The notes under the pieces are model-generated. The model did not search any database. It had not been told where the DNA came from and saw nothing but the letters and a program-made list of their open reading frames with translations. DNA of 64,000 nucleotides from Molossus alvarezi (lineage: Eukaryota > Chordata > Mammalia > Chiroptera > Molossidae), in assembly GCA_037176705.1 (NCBI GenBank), contig CM073893.1:19840074-19904073 (forward strand). The letters are read 5' to 3'. Position 1 is the first letter of the stretch; every line of letters starts with the position of its first letter. The position numbers and the translations under genes are program-made. Shown here piece after piece: positions 32,237 through 43,475 of this stretch.

Positions 32237-33155
32237 AACTCTTCATTTGAGATTGTTTTGTTTCTTGAAGGAATATTTTATAAATATTTTATATTTATAT
32301 TAAATATTTTAATATTTTGTAACTTGAAGGAATTTGCTGTGTCCCATAGATTTTGGGCAATTATATTTTCATTTTCATTTATCTCAATGTATATCTTTAT
32401 TTTTTCCCCTTGTCTCATTTGTAACCAATTCATTGTTTAGTAGCAAGTTATTTAGCTACCATGTATTTGTGTGTTTTTCAGTTTTCTTCTTGTAATTGAT
32501 TTCTAGTTTCATACCATTGTGATCAGAGAAGATGCTTGGTGTGATTGCAATCTTTTAAAATTTATTGAGGTTTGCTTTGTGGTCTACTATGTGGTCTATC
32601 TTGGAAAATGTTCCATGTGCACTCAAAAAAGAATGTATATTCTGCTTTTTAAAAATGAAATATTTTAAATATATCAACTCAATTCATCAGATCTATTGTG
32701 TCATTTAAGGCCATTCATTCCTGGTTGATTTTCTATCTGGGTGATCTATTCATTGATGTTAATGCAGTGTTAAATTTTTCTATAATTACTGTATTTCTGT
32801 CGATCTCTCCCTGGATGTCTGTCAATCTTTGCTTTATATATTTAAGTGCTCCTATGTTGGGTGCATAAATGCTTACAAGGTTTATGTTCTCTTGTTGGAT
32901 TGATCCCTTTATTGTTATGAAATGTCCTTCTTGTCTCTTGTTATAACCTTTGATTTAAAGTCTATTTTGTCTGATATAAGTATTGCTACCCCAGATTATT
33001 TTTTCATTTTCATTTGCATGAAATATATTTTTCCATCCCTTTACTTTTAGTCTCTGTGTGTCTTTTGGTCTGAAGCATGTCTTTTGTAGACAGCCTATGT
33101 ATGCGTCTTATTTTCCTACTCATTCATCCACCCTATGTCTTTTGATTGGTGCATT

Positions 33156-33258
33156 TAATGCACTTATACTTATTGTTGTTGTTTTAAATCCTCACCCAAG
33201 GATATTCTTCCATTTATCTTTGGATAGAGCGGGAGGGGGGAATAAAGTGAGGGCGGGG

Positions 33259-33289
<31 letters not shown>

Positions 33290-33459
33290 ACATGAGGGAG
33301 ACATATTGATTGGCTGCCTCCTGCATAACCCCTACCAGGGTCAGGGACTGAACCACAACTGAGGTATATGCCCTTGATCGTAATCAAACCTGCAACTCTT
33401 TAGTCTGCAGGCCAGTGCTCTAACCGCTGAGCAAACTGGCCAGGGCTAATGCACTTATA
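33156..33459 (-). mobile_element. Ves SINE with 13-bp TSD
   Basis: The duplication taatgcacttata lies at 33156-33168 and 33447-33459. Confidence 0.95.
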
Positions 33460-33786
33460 TCTAAAGTGATTATTGATAGGTATGTAGTTATTGCCATTTT
33501 CTTATTTATATTTATGTTTTCCACCCCCCTCTACTTCTTGAAGAAGTCTTTTAACATTTCTTATAAATACTGGTTTGACAGTGATTAACTCCTTTAGCTT
33601 TTTTTTTTTTTTTCTAACCTGGGACATTCTTTATCTCTCCTTTGATTCTAAATGATAGGCTTGTTGGGTAGAGTAATTGTCATTACTTTGAATATTTCAT
33701 GCCAATCCCTTCTGGAATGCAAAGTTTCTGTTGAGAAATCAGCTGACAGTTTTATGGGAGCTCCCTTATAAGTAACTATCTGATTT

Positions 33787-34095
33787 TCTCTTGCTGCTTT
33801 TGTTGTTGTTGTTGTTGTTGTTAATCCTTGCCCAAGGATACTTCTCCATTGATTTTTAGATACAGAGGGAGGGAGGGAAGGAGGGAGGGAGAGAGAGAGA
33901 GAGAAAGAAAGAAACATCCATGTGAGAGAGACACATCAATTGGTTGCCTCCTATATGCACCTTGACCAAGGCCAGGGGTCGAACCTGCAACCCAGGTTTG
34001 TGCCCTAGATCAGGAATCAAACCTGGGACCCTTCAGTCCACAGGCTGACACTCTAACTGCTGAGCCAAACTGGCCTAGGCTCTCTTGTTGCTTTT
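33787..34095 (-). mobile_element. Ves SINE with 15-bp TSD (first of a tandem pair)
   Basis: tctcttg(c/t)tgctttt flanks the copy at 33787-33801 and 34081-34095. The hairpin is the AAGGA type (33825-33838). Confidence 0.9.
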
Positions 34096-34372
34096 TTTTT
34101 TTTTTTTTTTTTTTTGTTATCCTCACCCGAGGACATTTTTTTTCCAATTTTTGTACAGATAGAGTGGGAGGGAGAGAGAGGGAGAGAGAGAGAGAGAAAC
34201 GTCGACGTGAAAGGGACACATCGAGTGGCTGCCACCCGCACGACCAACCAGGGCCGGGGACAAACTGCAACCGAGGTACGTGCCCTTAGCGGGAACCGAA
34301 CCTGGGTCTCTCCAGACCGCAGGCCGACGCTCTAACCGCTGCGCCAAACCGGCCAGGGCTCTTGTTGCTTTT
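34082..34372 (-). mobile_element. Ves SINE with 14-bp TSD (second of a tandem pair)
   Basis: This copy used the right-hand duplication of the preceding Ves as its target: ctcttgttgctttt lies at 34082-34095 and 34359-34372. It is very close to the family consensus, with intact boxes and a perfect hairpin. Confidence 0.95.
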
Positions 34373-36442
34373 AAGATTCTCTCCTTGTCTTTAAGTTTAG
34401 ATATTTCAATAATTTTAGTTTGAGCCTCTTTGGATTCACCTTGTTTGGAACTCATGGTACTTTCTGGACTTCTATTTCCTGTGCCAGGTTTGACAAGTTT
34501 TCATCATTATTTTTCAAATAGGTTTTCAATCCCTTGATCTTTTCTTTCTCCTTCTGGTACCCCTATGATGCAACTGTTGTTATACTGATGTTGTCCCAGG
34601 CATCCCTTAAACTATCCTCATTTTAGAAATATTTTTTTCTTATTGTTGTTCTGATTGGGTGTTTTTGGTTACTTTGTCTTCCAAATCACTAATTCAATCC
34701 TTTGCTTCATTTAATTTGCTATTGATTTCATCTAATGTATTTTTTTTTCATTTCTAACTGGTTCTTTTTTATGGTTTCTATGTCCTCTTTTATGTTTGCT
34801 ATGTTTGTTTTTTGTTTTTGGTAGTTATTACTGACTCCATCTATTCTTGCCCCTAGTTTATTGAGCATCCTTATAACCAGTGTTTTGAACACTATATCTG
34901 TTAGATTGCTTGCCTCCATTTTGCTTAGTTCTTTTTTTGAAGTTTTGTTCTATTCTTTCATTTGGCACATGTTTCTTTGTCTCTTCATTTTTTTTTTTTT
35001 TTTTTGCTTCTTTGTGTTTGTTTCTATGTATTAGGTAGATCTGCTATGTATCCCATTCTTCCCGGGTGAACTTATGTAGTATGTGTTCTATGGAGTCCAA
35101 TGACACAGTCTCCCCGATCACTTGAGCCAGGTAGGTGCTCCAAGAGTACCCATTGTGTAGGTTGTGTGTACCTTCCTGTTGTAGTTGAGCCTTGATTGCT
35201 TTTGGAACATCAATGGGTGGGGCTGATCCTCAGGCTGATTGGCTGTGACTTTTGGCCATTTCCAAGCACACAATCTTTTGTGTGGGGGCTGAGCCCATGG
35301 AGTGGGATTTGCCCAAGGGGCTCTGATGCCTGCTGTGTCCACCATTTGGGTATAACATTTGTGGAGGTAATTGGGTGATGCTCTGTTGTGGTCTAAAGAC
35401 AGCCAGTGGGTATGTTGGTTCTGAGGCCTTTGGGAAGAGCTCTGGTGCACGCCAAAATCAGGTGCTGCCTATACCTGGTCTGGGGGCACCTGGCAGGAGC
35501 TACAAGCTGATCCATGATTGGTAGATGCCTGTGGTAGTTTTGGAGGTGATTGGGAGAAGCCACTTTGTGAACTAAGGCTAACTGCCACCAGCATCGACCT
35601 TGGTGCTACTCAGCAAAAGGTACAGGGCATGCTGGGGCTTGGTGCCACATGCCTGTAGCCTTGGAAACTTTGAGAGCTATTAAACTTTGAGAGCAGCACT
35701 GGTTGAGGCTGGCTGCTCATAAAGCATAGCAGCTGAGAGAGCCTTGCACAATGTGAGACTTGGGTGGGGTGGAGGTTTCAGTAAGTCATCAGCAAGGGGC
35801 AAGTGGTGTTCACCAGGTTAATGCAGATTGGATTTGGTGCCCACCTGCACCTACAGGCCTTGTTGGAAAAAGCTCAACATAGAAACAATGGTGACTGTCC
35901 CTCTAGCCCTCGCCTCAATCTACACAATTCAATTCCTCCCAATATGTCTCTGGGGCCTTTCAAGCTACTGTCCCTTTGCTGAAGCTTAAGGTGAGTGTTT
36001 GTGAGCAAGTGAGTCTGTTCATGGGCCCTTTAAAAAGGTGCCTGAGTTTTCAGTAGCCCTTCATCTTATAACAGAATCCCCACTGATTTTCACAGTGAGA
36101 TGTTATGGAAACTCCTCTTCCTAGTACTGGTGTTCCAGGCTCGGGATTCTGGTATAGGACTGGGACCTCTTGTGCCTCAGGGGGGTTTCCACAGACAATA
36201 TCCCTCCTGATTCATAACCACCACAAATGGGTGTGGGACCAGCCTGTTTTATGTCTCCACCTTTCCTATCACTCTTACTGAGGCTTCTTCCTTATATCTT
36301 TAGTTATAGGAGTTCTGTTCAGCTAGACTTCAGATGCTTCTTAAGAGAGATTGTTTTATAATTTAGTTGTAACTTTGATGTGGTCATGGGAGGGAACAAG
36401 TACATTTACCTACTCCATCATTTTGACAGAAACCCTCGAAAA

Positions 36443-36666
36443 TTTTTTTTTTTAAGTAATATTTTTTCTTTATTGATTTTTTAGAGAGTGAAGAAGGGAA
36501 AGGGAGATAGAAACATCGATGAGAGAGAACATCGATTGGCCACCTTCTGCATGCCCCCCATTGGGGATTGGGCCCACAACCTGGGCATATGCCCTGACCA
36601 GGAATCAAATCAGCAACCTCTTGGTACATGAGTCAACACCCAACCACTGAGCCACACCGCTCGGGC
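36443..36666 (-). mobile_element. VES SINE (AATCAATAAA-tail type)
   Basis: Reverse copy from tttctttattgattttttag to the head gagccacaccgctcgggcc. Confidence 0.9.
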
Positions 36667-36705
36667 CCTCTAAAAGTTCCTAAATAAATAAATTCTAGAA
36701 TACCC

Positions 36706-36731
36706 ACAGAGAGGGGGAGAGAGAGAGAGAG
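36706..36731. repeat. (GA)n simple repeat
   Basis: A short agagaggggga/gagagaga purine run. Confidence 0.7.
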
Positions 36732-37129
36732 TTCGGATCCTGCTTTTCCTTCTTTAATAAAACATATTGAAGATGGTCCCAAATGAGTACATACAGAACT
36801 TTCTTATTATCTTTTACAGCTGCATGGTAATCCATTTACACCTAAACTGCTGGTGTGAATGACTTTGAACATACTTCCTTTGTGCATATATGGCTATATC
36901 TATAGGAGCAATTCCTACCAGTAGAATTTCTGGTCAATGGTTATGTATATTTGGAATATGAAAGACACTGCTAAATTGTCTTCTGTTGAGATTGTACCAA
37001 TTTACACTCTCAAGAGCAATGGGGAAGATGTTTATTTCCTCACAGTCCTGCACAGAAAGTATGTTATTAACATTTTTGTTCTTTATCAATCTGAGAAGGA
37101 CACAATTGTTTATCGGTATAATTTATATT

Positions 37130-37338
37130 TTCTTTCCTTTTATTATGGGGGAAAGCGGGAGGGGTAACAAGGGGGGGGAAGAGGGGAACATTGATGTGAG
37201 AGGAATACATCAATCAGTTGCCTCCCAACCAGGGATTGAACCCACAACCTAGGTATGTGCCCTGACCTGGAATCAAACCCCTGACCTTCTGGTGCATGGG
37301 ACAATTCTCCAACCAACTGAGCCACACCTGCCAGGGCT
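37130..37338 (-). mobile_element. Older tRNA-derived SINE
   Basis: The head ccaactgagccacacctgccagggc and the gaacattgatgtgagagg middle are clear; the tail is degenerate. Confidence 0.75.
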
Positions 37339-37452
37339 GAGCATCTTTTATGTTTATGAACCACTTCTATATCCTTTTTTGTAAATTGTTTGTATGTATA
37401 CTGTTCCCATTTTTTTCTAATAAGTTTTTGGTATTTTTCTTATTAAAATTTA

Positions 37453-37727
37453 AGAGTTCATTTTTTTTTAATCCTCACCCAAAGATATTTTTTATTTATC
37501 ATCAGATAGAGTGGGAGGGAGGGAAAGAGAGAGAGGGAGGGAGAGAGAGAGAACCATTGATGTGAGAGAGACATCGACTGGCTGCCTGCTGCACGGCCTG
37601 ACCAGGGCCGAAGATGAACCACAACCAAAGTATGTGCCCTTGACTGGAATTGAATCACAACTCATTGGCCCCCGGGCTGACGCTCTGACCGCTGAGCCAA
37701 ACTGGCCAGGGCAGGAATTCATTTTTA
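37453..37727 (-). mobile_element. Ves SINE
   Basis: A complete reverse copy. attcattttt after the head and gttcattttt before the tail are the likely duplication. Confidence 0.9.
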
Positions 37728-38117
37728 TCTGAATGAAATTATCTTTTTTGATAAGAGTTGCCAACACTTTTTTTTCCATTTTGTCACTTATCTTTTGGTT
37801 TTATTTCTGGTGTTCTTTTCCTATGTGTTAAGAATAATTTTTTTCAATTTCTCTTTATTTTGATAACATTTTCTGAAACTTTCAAATATATTTTGCATAT
37901 ACAAAGAGTGTATAAAATGTATTTATGCAGCTTTAAAAATATAACATAAATGCTCATGAACCATTTGTTAACTTAAGAAATAAAATACTATCTATATCTT
38001 TGAATCCTCTTTTGTCAAAAGAATACTTTTTTATATAGTTAAATCTTTTATGGCTTTTAGGTTTTATGCAATATTTCCTCACTCCAAAAATTATTTTTAA
38101 TATATTAAAAAATTAAC

Positions 38118-38352
38118 TCATTTTTTCTTTAGTACTTTTTTCCATTTTTATTTTTTCAGATAGAATGGGAGGGAAGGGGAGAGAGAAAGAAAGATCAATG
38201 TGAGAGAGACACATCAATTGGTTTCCTCCCACACGACCCCAACCAGGGCTGAGGATGAACCACAACCAGGGTACGTGCCCTTGACCAGAATCAAACCCGT
38301 GACTCTTCAGTCTGAGGGCCAACACTGTAATGCTGAGCCAAACTGGCCAGGG
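38118..38352 (-). mobile_element. Ves SINE, tail decayed
   Basis: Head and B box are intact (gccaaactggccaggg; tcaaacccgtgac). The hairpin is lost. Confidence 0.85.
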
Positions 38353-38490
38353 TTTCTTCAGTATTTTTATGTTTTCAGTTTTACATTTAAGTCTTTGCTA
38401 CATATGAGTTTTGTTCTATTTTTTTTTCCATATGACTGTATGGTTACCTCAATGTTATGTATTGAATAATCTTTTTTTCATAATTCATTG

Positions 38491-38838
38491 TTTTGAAACG
38501 CCACCTTGAGACATTAACTTATAAAAGAGAAAACTGTAAGGGTAGGTACCCGCTATTTAGACAAAAGAGAATTCTTCCTGTTTTTTGGAAATGAAGGTAG
38601 AGATATAGTTACCTGCTTGAAGTGGTAGATTTATAGGTTTGCTTTAATTCTGTATAGGGCAAGGATGGTACAGGGAATAAACATTTTCTTAGAAGAGTTG
38701 GGAAACTGAGTTACACAATGTGTTGTTCTTTTTTTTCTGGATGGGGAGGTTATACAAATAGGAGAAGAGATGGAACGGAGAACTAATCTACTTTTTGGGC
38801 CTCTGCTTTCAACTACTTGGTTACTTCCTCTCTTTATC
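38491..38838. other. Unique sequence
   Basis: I see no gene or recognisable repeat here. Confidence 0.25.
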
Positions 38839-39101
38839 AAGAAGTTCCTTGTCTTGCCCTGGCTGATTTGGCTCAGCAGTTAGAGTATGGGCCTGTGGAC
38901 CAAAGAGTCGAGGGTTCAAGTGCACATACCTTGGTTGCAGTTCAGTCCCCAGCCCTGGGTTGGGGTCGTGTGGGAGGCAGCAGATCGATGTGTCTCTCTC
39001 ACATAGATGTTCATCTCTCTCTCCCTTCCTCCCACTGTATCTGAAGATAAATAGAAAAAATATCCTTGGGTGATGATTTAAAAGAAGAAGAAGTTCCTTG
39101 T
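38839..39101 (+). mobile_element. Ves SINE with 14-bp TSD
   Basis: aagaagttccttgt lies at 38839-38852 and 39088-39101. About 20 bp around the B box is missing. Confidence 0.9.
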
Positions 39102-39467
39102 TTATTTCTTGGGTAATATCAACAGTCACTCTTTATGAGGTCAGAAGAAAAAATGGAGAAAGTGCACATAGCTGACAGCGATCAGAAGTTGTGGTTCTGT
39201 CACATGCTGGGTTCTGGAAACGGTCTAGGACCGGAAGACCAAGTCTTGTTACTCTGGGGAGGTAGGGGACCAGGCACTTTGTTCATTCTGCATTGCATCT
39301 TCTCTAAAAAATGGGGTACTGAGCTGCTGAGTGGAGCTGGGACATGTGACAGGCCACCTATTGGATAACTCATAGTGTCATTCCCATATAGGGAATGCCT
39401 AACCCCAATGTGATAAGGGGAGAAGAAGTAGGCTTGACCAGCGGAGGCTTAAAAATAAAAGTAATGG
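39102..39467. other. Unique sequence
   Basis: No gene is recognised. Confidence 0.25.
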
Positions 39468-39701
39468 CCGCGGCCGGTTTGGCTCAGAGGTTAGAGCGTC
39501 GGCCCGCGGACCATAGAGACCCGGGTTCGGTTCCCGTTAAGGGCCTGTACCTTGGTTGCAGTTTGTCCCCAGCCTCAGTTGGGGTTGCATGGGTGGCAGC
39601 CAGTGGATGTGTCTCTCTCACATCGATGTTTTCCTCTCTCTCTTCCTCCCTCTCTCCCTCTATCTGAAGATGAATGCAAAAATGTCCTCAGGTGAGGATT
39701 A

Positions 39702-39740
<39 letters not shown>

Positions 39741-39742
39741 AT
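39468..39742 (+). mobile_element. Ves SINE with (AAAT)n tail
   Basis: A full-length copy with good A and B boxes, the tcctcaggtgaggat hairpin and about ten AAAT units (39703-39742). Confidence 0.95.
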
Positions 39743-40649
39743 GTAATGTAATTCCCAAAATACTCCTAAACACCTAGAGAAACTGAAACGGCCTCCCCCC
39801 TCCTTCTGTCCACATGTTTGAACTACATGGCACTGTAGTAGACTGTACTCTTTGTGGAGTCCTTGGTGTTAACTTCAATTTGATTTTACTTATATGTATT
39901 GGGGTAGAGAAAAGGAGGCTAAAAGGTGGGAGAGGCACATTGTGCTGTCTCAATGCTATAGAATGTACCTGAAATAAAAATGTAAAGACTCTGGGCTCCA
40001 TGTACATTCCCACCCAAGGGCAACCTGAGGTCAGGTATAAACAGAGATTTTAGGTTTAGGTATAAACCTGGGGGATTTTAGGCTGCTGCTTTCATAGTAG
40101 ATTGTTGACCGGGGCTGACTTTAGCATAATAGAAACTTGTTATTGCAAAACTGGGAGGTAGGGCAATCTTGTCCTTGGTCTTGTTTTTCAAACCCCACAG
40201 TCACCCCTGCCTGCCCTCTCACACTACAGGTGATCCTTTGTACCTCAGCATCTGATACAGGATTCCTTCACCCTGAGACAGAGATAAGAATCTTTTTCTC
40301 CCATCATAGCTACTGACCCATCAAGTAAAAAAAGGTCAACATACTGAAATAACTACATCCCAAGTAAAATATTAAGCCTATGTTATGTAAAGAAAGAAAA
40401 AAGTGATTAAGTATAACACAAACACAATTGCATTCCCATTATGTTTGTCTCTTGATGAGGAGAAGAAGAAAGGGAATGTGTTAGTAGAGAAAGTAGGGAG
40501 AAAAGGGAACAGTATATTGGAAGGGGCCCTAGATTTAGTGGAGGAAAGTGACTATTCACTCTTGTATATACTCCCCTTTGAAGTGTCAAAAACTTTCAAA
40601 ACAACAATTTCCAGAACTAAAGTCAGCTACCCCAACCTCCTACCAGAAG
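39743..40649. other. Unique sequence
   Basis: A 99-codon open frame at 40403-40702 overlaps the LTR that follows and has no recognisable features; it is not called a gene. Confidence 0.25.
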
Positions 40650-41047
40650 CCAGATGTTATAGCCTGAATGCTTGTGTTCTCTCCCAAATTCATATGTTGT
40701 AGCCCTAACCCCAATGTGATAATATTTGGAAATAGGGCCCTTGGGCGGTGATTAGGTTCAGATGGGGTTATGAGGGTGGGAACCTTGTGATGGGACAAGT
40801 GGCTTGATAAGATGAAGACAGAGATCTTGCTCTTTGCATATGCACTTGCCAAGGAAAGGCCACATAAGGACACAACAAGAAGGTGGTCATCTACATGCTA
40901 AGACGAGCACTAACCAGGAACTGAATCTGCTGACACACTGATTTTGGACTTACACTCTCCAGAATTGTGAAATATAAATGTCTGTTATTTAAGTTACCCA
41001 ATCTTTTGTATTTTGTTATAGCAGCCTGAGCCGACTAAAACACCAGA
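40650..41047 (+). mobile_element. Solo MaLR-type LTR with 5-bp TSD
   Basis: A 388-bp segment starts TGTTATAGCC and ends GACTAAAACA, flanked by ccaga at 40650-40654 and 41043-41047. Motifs aattcatatgttgtagcccta, ccagaattgtgaaatataaatg and ttgttatagcagcctgagc are those of mammalian MaLR (ERVL-related) LTRs. No internal retroviral sequence is present. Confidence 0.85.
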
Positions 41048-41099
41048 GAACGGAGAACCAGCTATTGGCTAAAGGTCATGGCCAGAGTGGCAGTGGGGG

Positions 41100-41215
41100 A
41101 GATGGAGTGTGTGTGCCAGGAGTCTTCATTCAAAAGTTATCTCAAAGATTCTGATTCTAGGAGAATCACTAGCTGGCCTCACATAAAGTATCTGCATTTT
41201 GATATAGGCCTCTTA
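41100..41215 (+). mobile_element. MER5-like fragment (weak)
   Basis: tctcaaagattctgattctagg and gtatctgcattttgatat resemble the centre of MER5-type hAT relics. Confidence 0.3.
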
Positions 41216-43309
41216 ATGCTAGGTTGCCTTCAATATACAAAGGAATAAGTCACTAATGGTAGAATTTTTGGTGTCACTACAAGTGAAGATTTGTTTCCTT
41301 GGGGAGAAGGGAGAAAAATTTCACAGTGTTTCTCAAAGAAAACACAATTTTTATTTTATTTTATTTCAGTTTCAACTCTGTCATAGGCCAGAGATGTTCT
41401 TTCTATAAGAGATCCTTCTGGACATAGTTAGTTAAAATATTTTTGTCAAAATATATTTTTTCAAATATTTATATCAAAATACTTTTTCCAAGTTTCTCGC
41501 CTCCTTCATGACACATGCTAGTGCTGCTTCTTAAGTAGCTGTTGCTGGGAAAAAGGAGAGTTGTGTGTGTGTGTGTGGGGGGGGGGGGAGCAGCCCTCCC
41601 TCTCTTCAGCTCTCATTTGACTTCTCAGGCTTTGCTTCTGTAAGATGACAGGAAGCGTCCCACCCATGGTCACTAACACCCTCATTGAAGCACTTAATTG
41701 CTGTCCCCCAGAAGCATCAAGCACAAGCCTGCTACACTGCCCTCACCACCACACTCCAACTAATAACTGAGAAGCTGCTGCTAGGGAGTGGGGGGCAGTG
41801 TTGGTATTGAAAGTGGGAGTAAAGATTGATTCACTTTCTACTCATTTTCTGGAACCTTCCATAGCAGAGGGCCATCAGAGAGTTGGTTAAGGTAGCCTCT
41901 AATAGATAATGGAGTCAACGACAATTTCATCCCCAAGAACATTGTTGATTTGGATGCATTGACTTGCATTTAGTGAAAACAGTAATTTCCCACTGCCTCC
42001 AGAAACAGAATGTGGATCTATTGTGGTACAAGTGCTTACTTTCTTTCTTACCAGCCCAGTGAAGTTTTCCAAGTTCAGAAACTTTTCCTTACTACCAGCT
42101 GATTAATAACTACAGGTGGAAATTTCTTTGGCAGCAGGGTGAGGAGCTGTGGGAGGGTAACCAGCACTCAGAAGATTCTTGCCACTTAAGGAAGATGAAC
42201 TGCTTTTCTGCAACTGGTTTTATAGCACCAGTAGGGAAGCTGGTTCCCACCCCCTCACCCATCCCGGAAGTGCTGCAACTAATGTACTCTGGAGTGTCCT
42301 GCAGCCTCCTTCCCAGTCCTTTTATCTCCGTTTGTCTCAATTCCAGAAATACAATTTCCCTGAAATGGCTCTTCAACAACCTGGGTACCCCAGGCTACCA
42401 CTGGCCACATCTTGTTTCTAGGGCAAATGAGCAACTTTAATTTGGGCTCCCAAGTGGAAATAATAGATAGTCATCAAGAACAGAGGGCTCTTGCCTGGGC
42501 TTGCTCAGAAAATCCCCTTTGCAGAGGAGGGTGCAGCTGTCTCTCCCGCTCCCTGGTTATTCATCCTTTGTCAAATTACAGGGAAGTTTGATTCTGTCAA
42601 ATATTAACTCTTGTCCTGAAGGCCTTAATTGCTTTCATTGAGAGAGGTGAGGGTAGAAGGGGAAAGAAAAGAGAAAGAGAAAGGGCATTTAAAAAGCAAA
42701 AGGAGAAGGAGATAAAAGTAAGGGAGGACCAGACGGGAGGAAGAGAGAATATTAGTCAGAGGGTCCAGCCGTTCAGCTGGACTCAGGGGCATCTATGGGT
42801 TCTGTACCGTGAATCCGCTGTCTCCCCACTGGTCAGTGTTTCGTTGGAGCTTTCATTCTTCTCGTCATGGAAGAAACATAATTACCAAGTAAAAAAAATC
42901 AGGTTAAAAACAGTATGTACAGTATGACCCCCGCCCTTTTAAATATACTGTTTGTTGGCATGAATATCTAGAAGGCTATAAATTTTAAAAATGTGTTATC
43001 TTGAAATGGTAAGGTCACTGATGAATTTTTCTCTTTTTGCTTATCTACATTTTCTACAATGCATGCCTATATTTTTTATAACAGAAAACGAGGTTACTAA
43101 AGAGTGAAAGGAAAGGACAGACACAGAGGAAGAAAAATAAGGAGTTGAGGGAAAGAGACAACGTTTATTTTTGAGGTATATGATAATCCAGATATTTAAT
43201 CAAGCTATACATTTCCCAGTGTGAATTTCCTGCTCTTTGCACTCAGGGTAGCCATTTGACTACTATTTTCAGTTTTTTAAGAACTCTAGTTTTTAGATCT
43301 ATATTTCAT
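41216..43309. other. Unique sequence with two simple tracts
   Basis: A (GT)n-G(n) run lies at about 41562-41589 and a purine-rich tract (GGGA/GAAAG mixtures) at about 42640-42760. Otherwise I see no repeat or gene. Confidence 0.35.
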
Positions 43310-43475
43310 AACCAGAGGCGCACATGAGAGTCAGCAGGGAAACTTTTTCAATATATCATTGCCCAGGTCCCACCCTCGGAAATTCCAATTCTCAGTGCTC
43401 AGGTAGGCCTGGTTAGGAGTCACTTAAAAAAACCTTCCCAATTATTCTGTTACTCATCCTGGTTGAGAATGCCAT
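43310..43475 (-). mobile_element. MER5-type hAT-Charlie relic
   Basis: agaggcgcacatgagagtca, ttgcccaggtcccaccc and ggaaattccaattctcagtg follow the MER5 layout. Confidence 0.5.

Larger units (their letters stand above)
27975..36435 (-). mobile_element. Ancient near-full-length L1, invaded by at least six later insertions
   Basis: Read on the minus strand, the 5'UTR starts near 36435 (aaaatgatgg-type start) and runs to about 35000. ORF1 remnants follow between 34920 and 33650 (traces: LKDKERILKATR; VTYKGAPIKLSADFSTETL). ORF2 remnants run from about 33150 to 28520, and the 3'UTR ends near 27975. All reading frames are destroyed. Removing the Ves, SPIN and small L1 insertions leaves about 6.7 kb, a normal L1 length. 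It is of the old L1MA/L1MB age class by its 3'UTR. Confidence 0.8.
36740..38490 (-). mobile_element. Old L1M ORF2 fragment, split by three SINEs
   Basis: Reverse-oriented ORF2 C-terminal traces (tgtaccaatttacactctcaagag; catttaagtctttgctac) run across the interval between SINEs at 37130-37338, 37453-37727 and 38118-38352. Confidence 0.65.
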
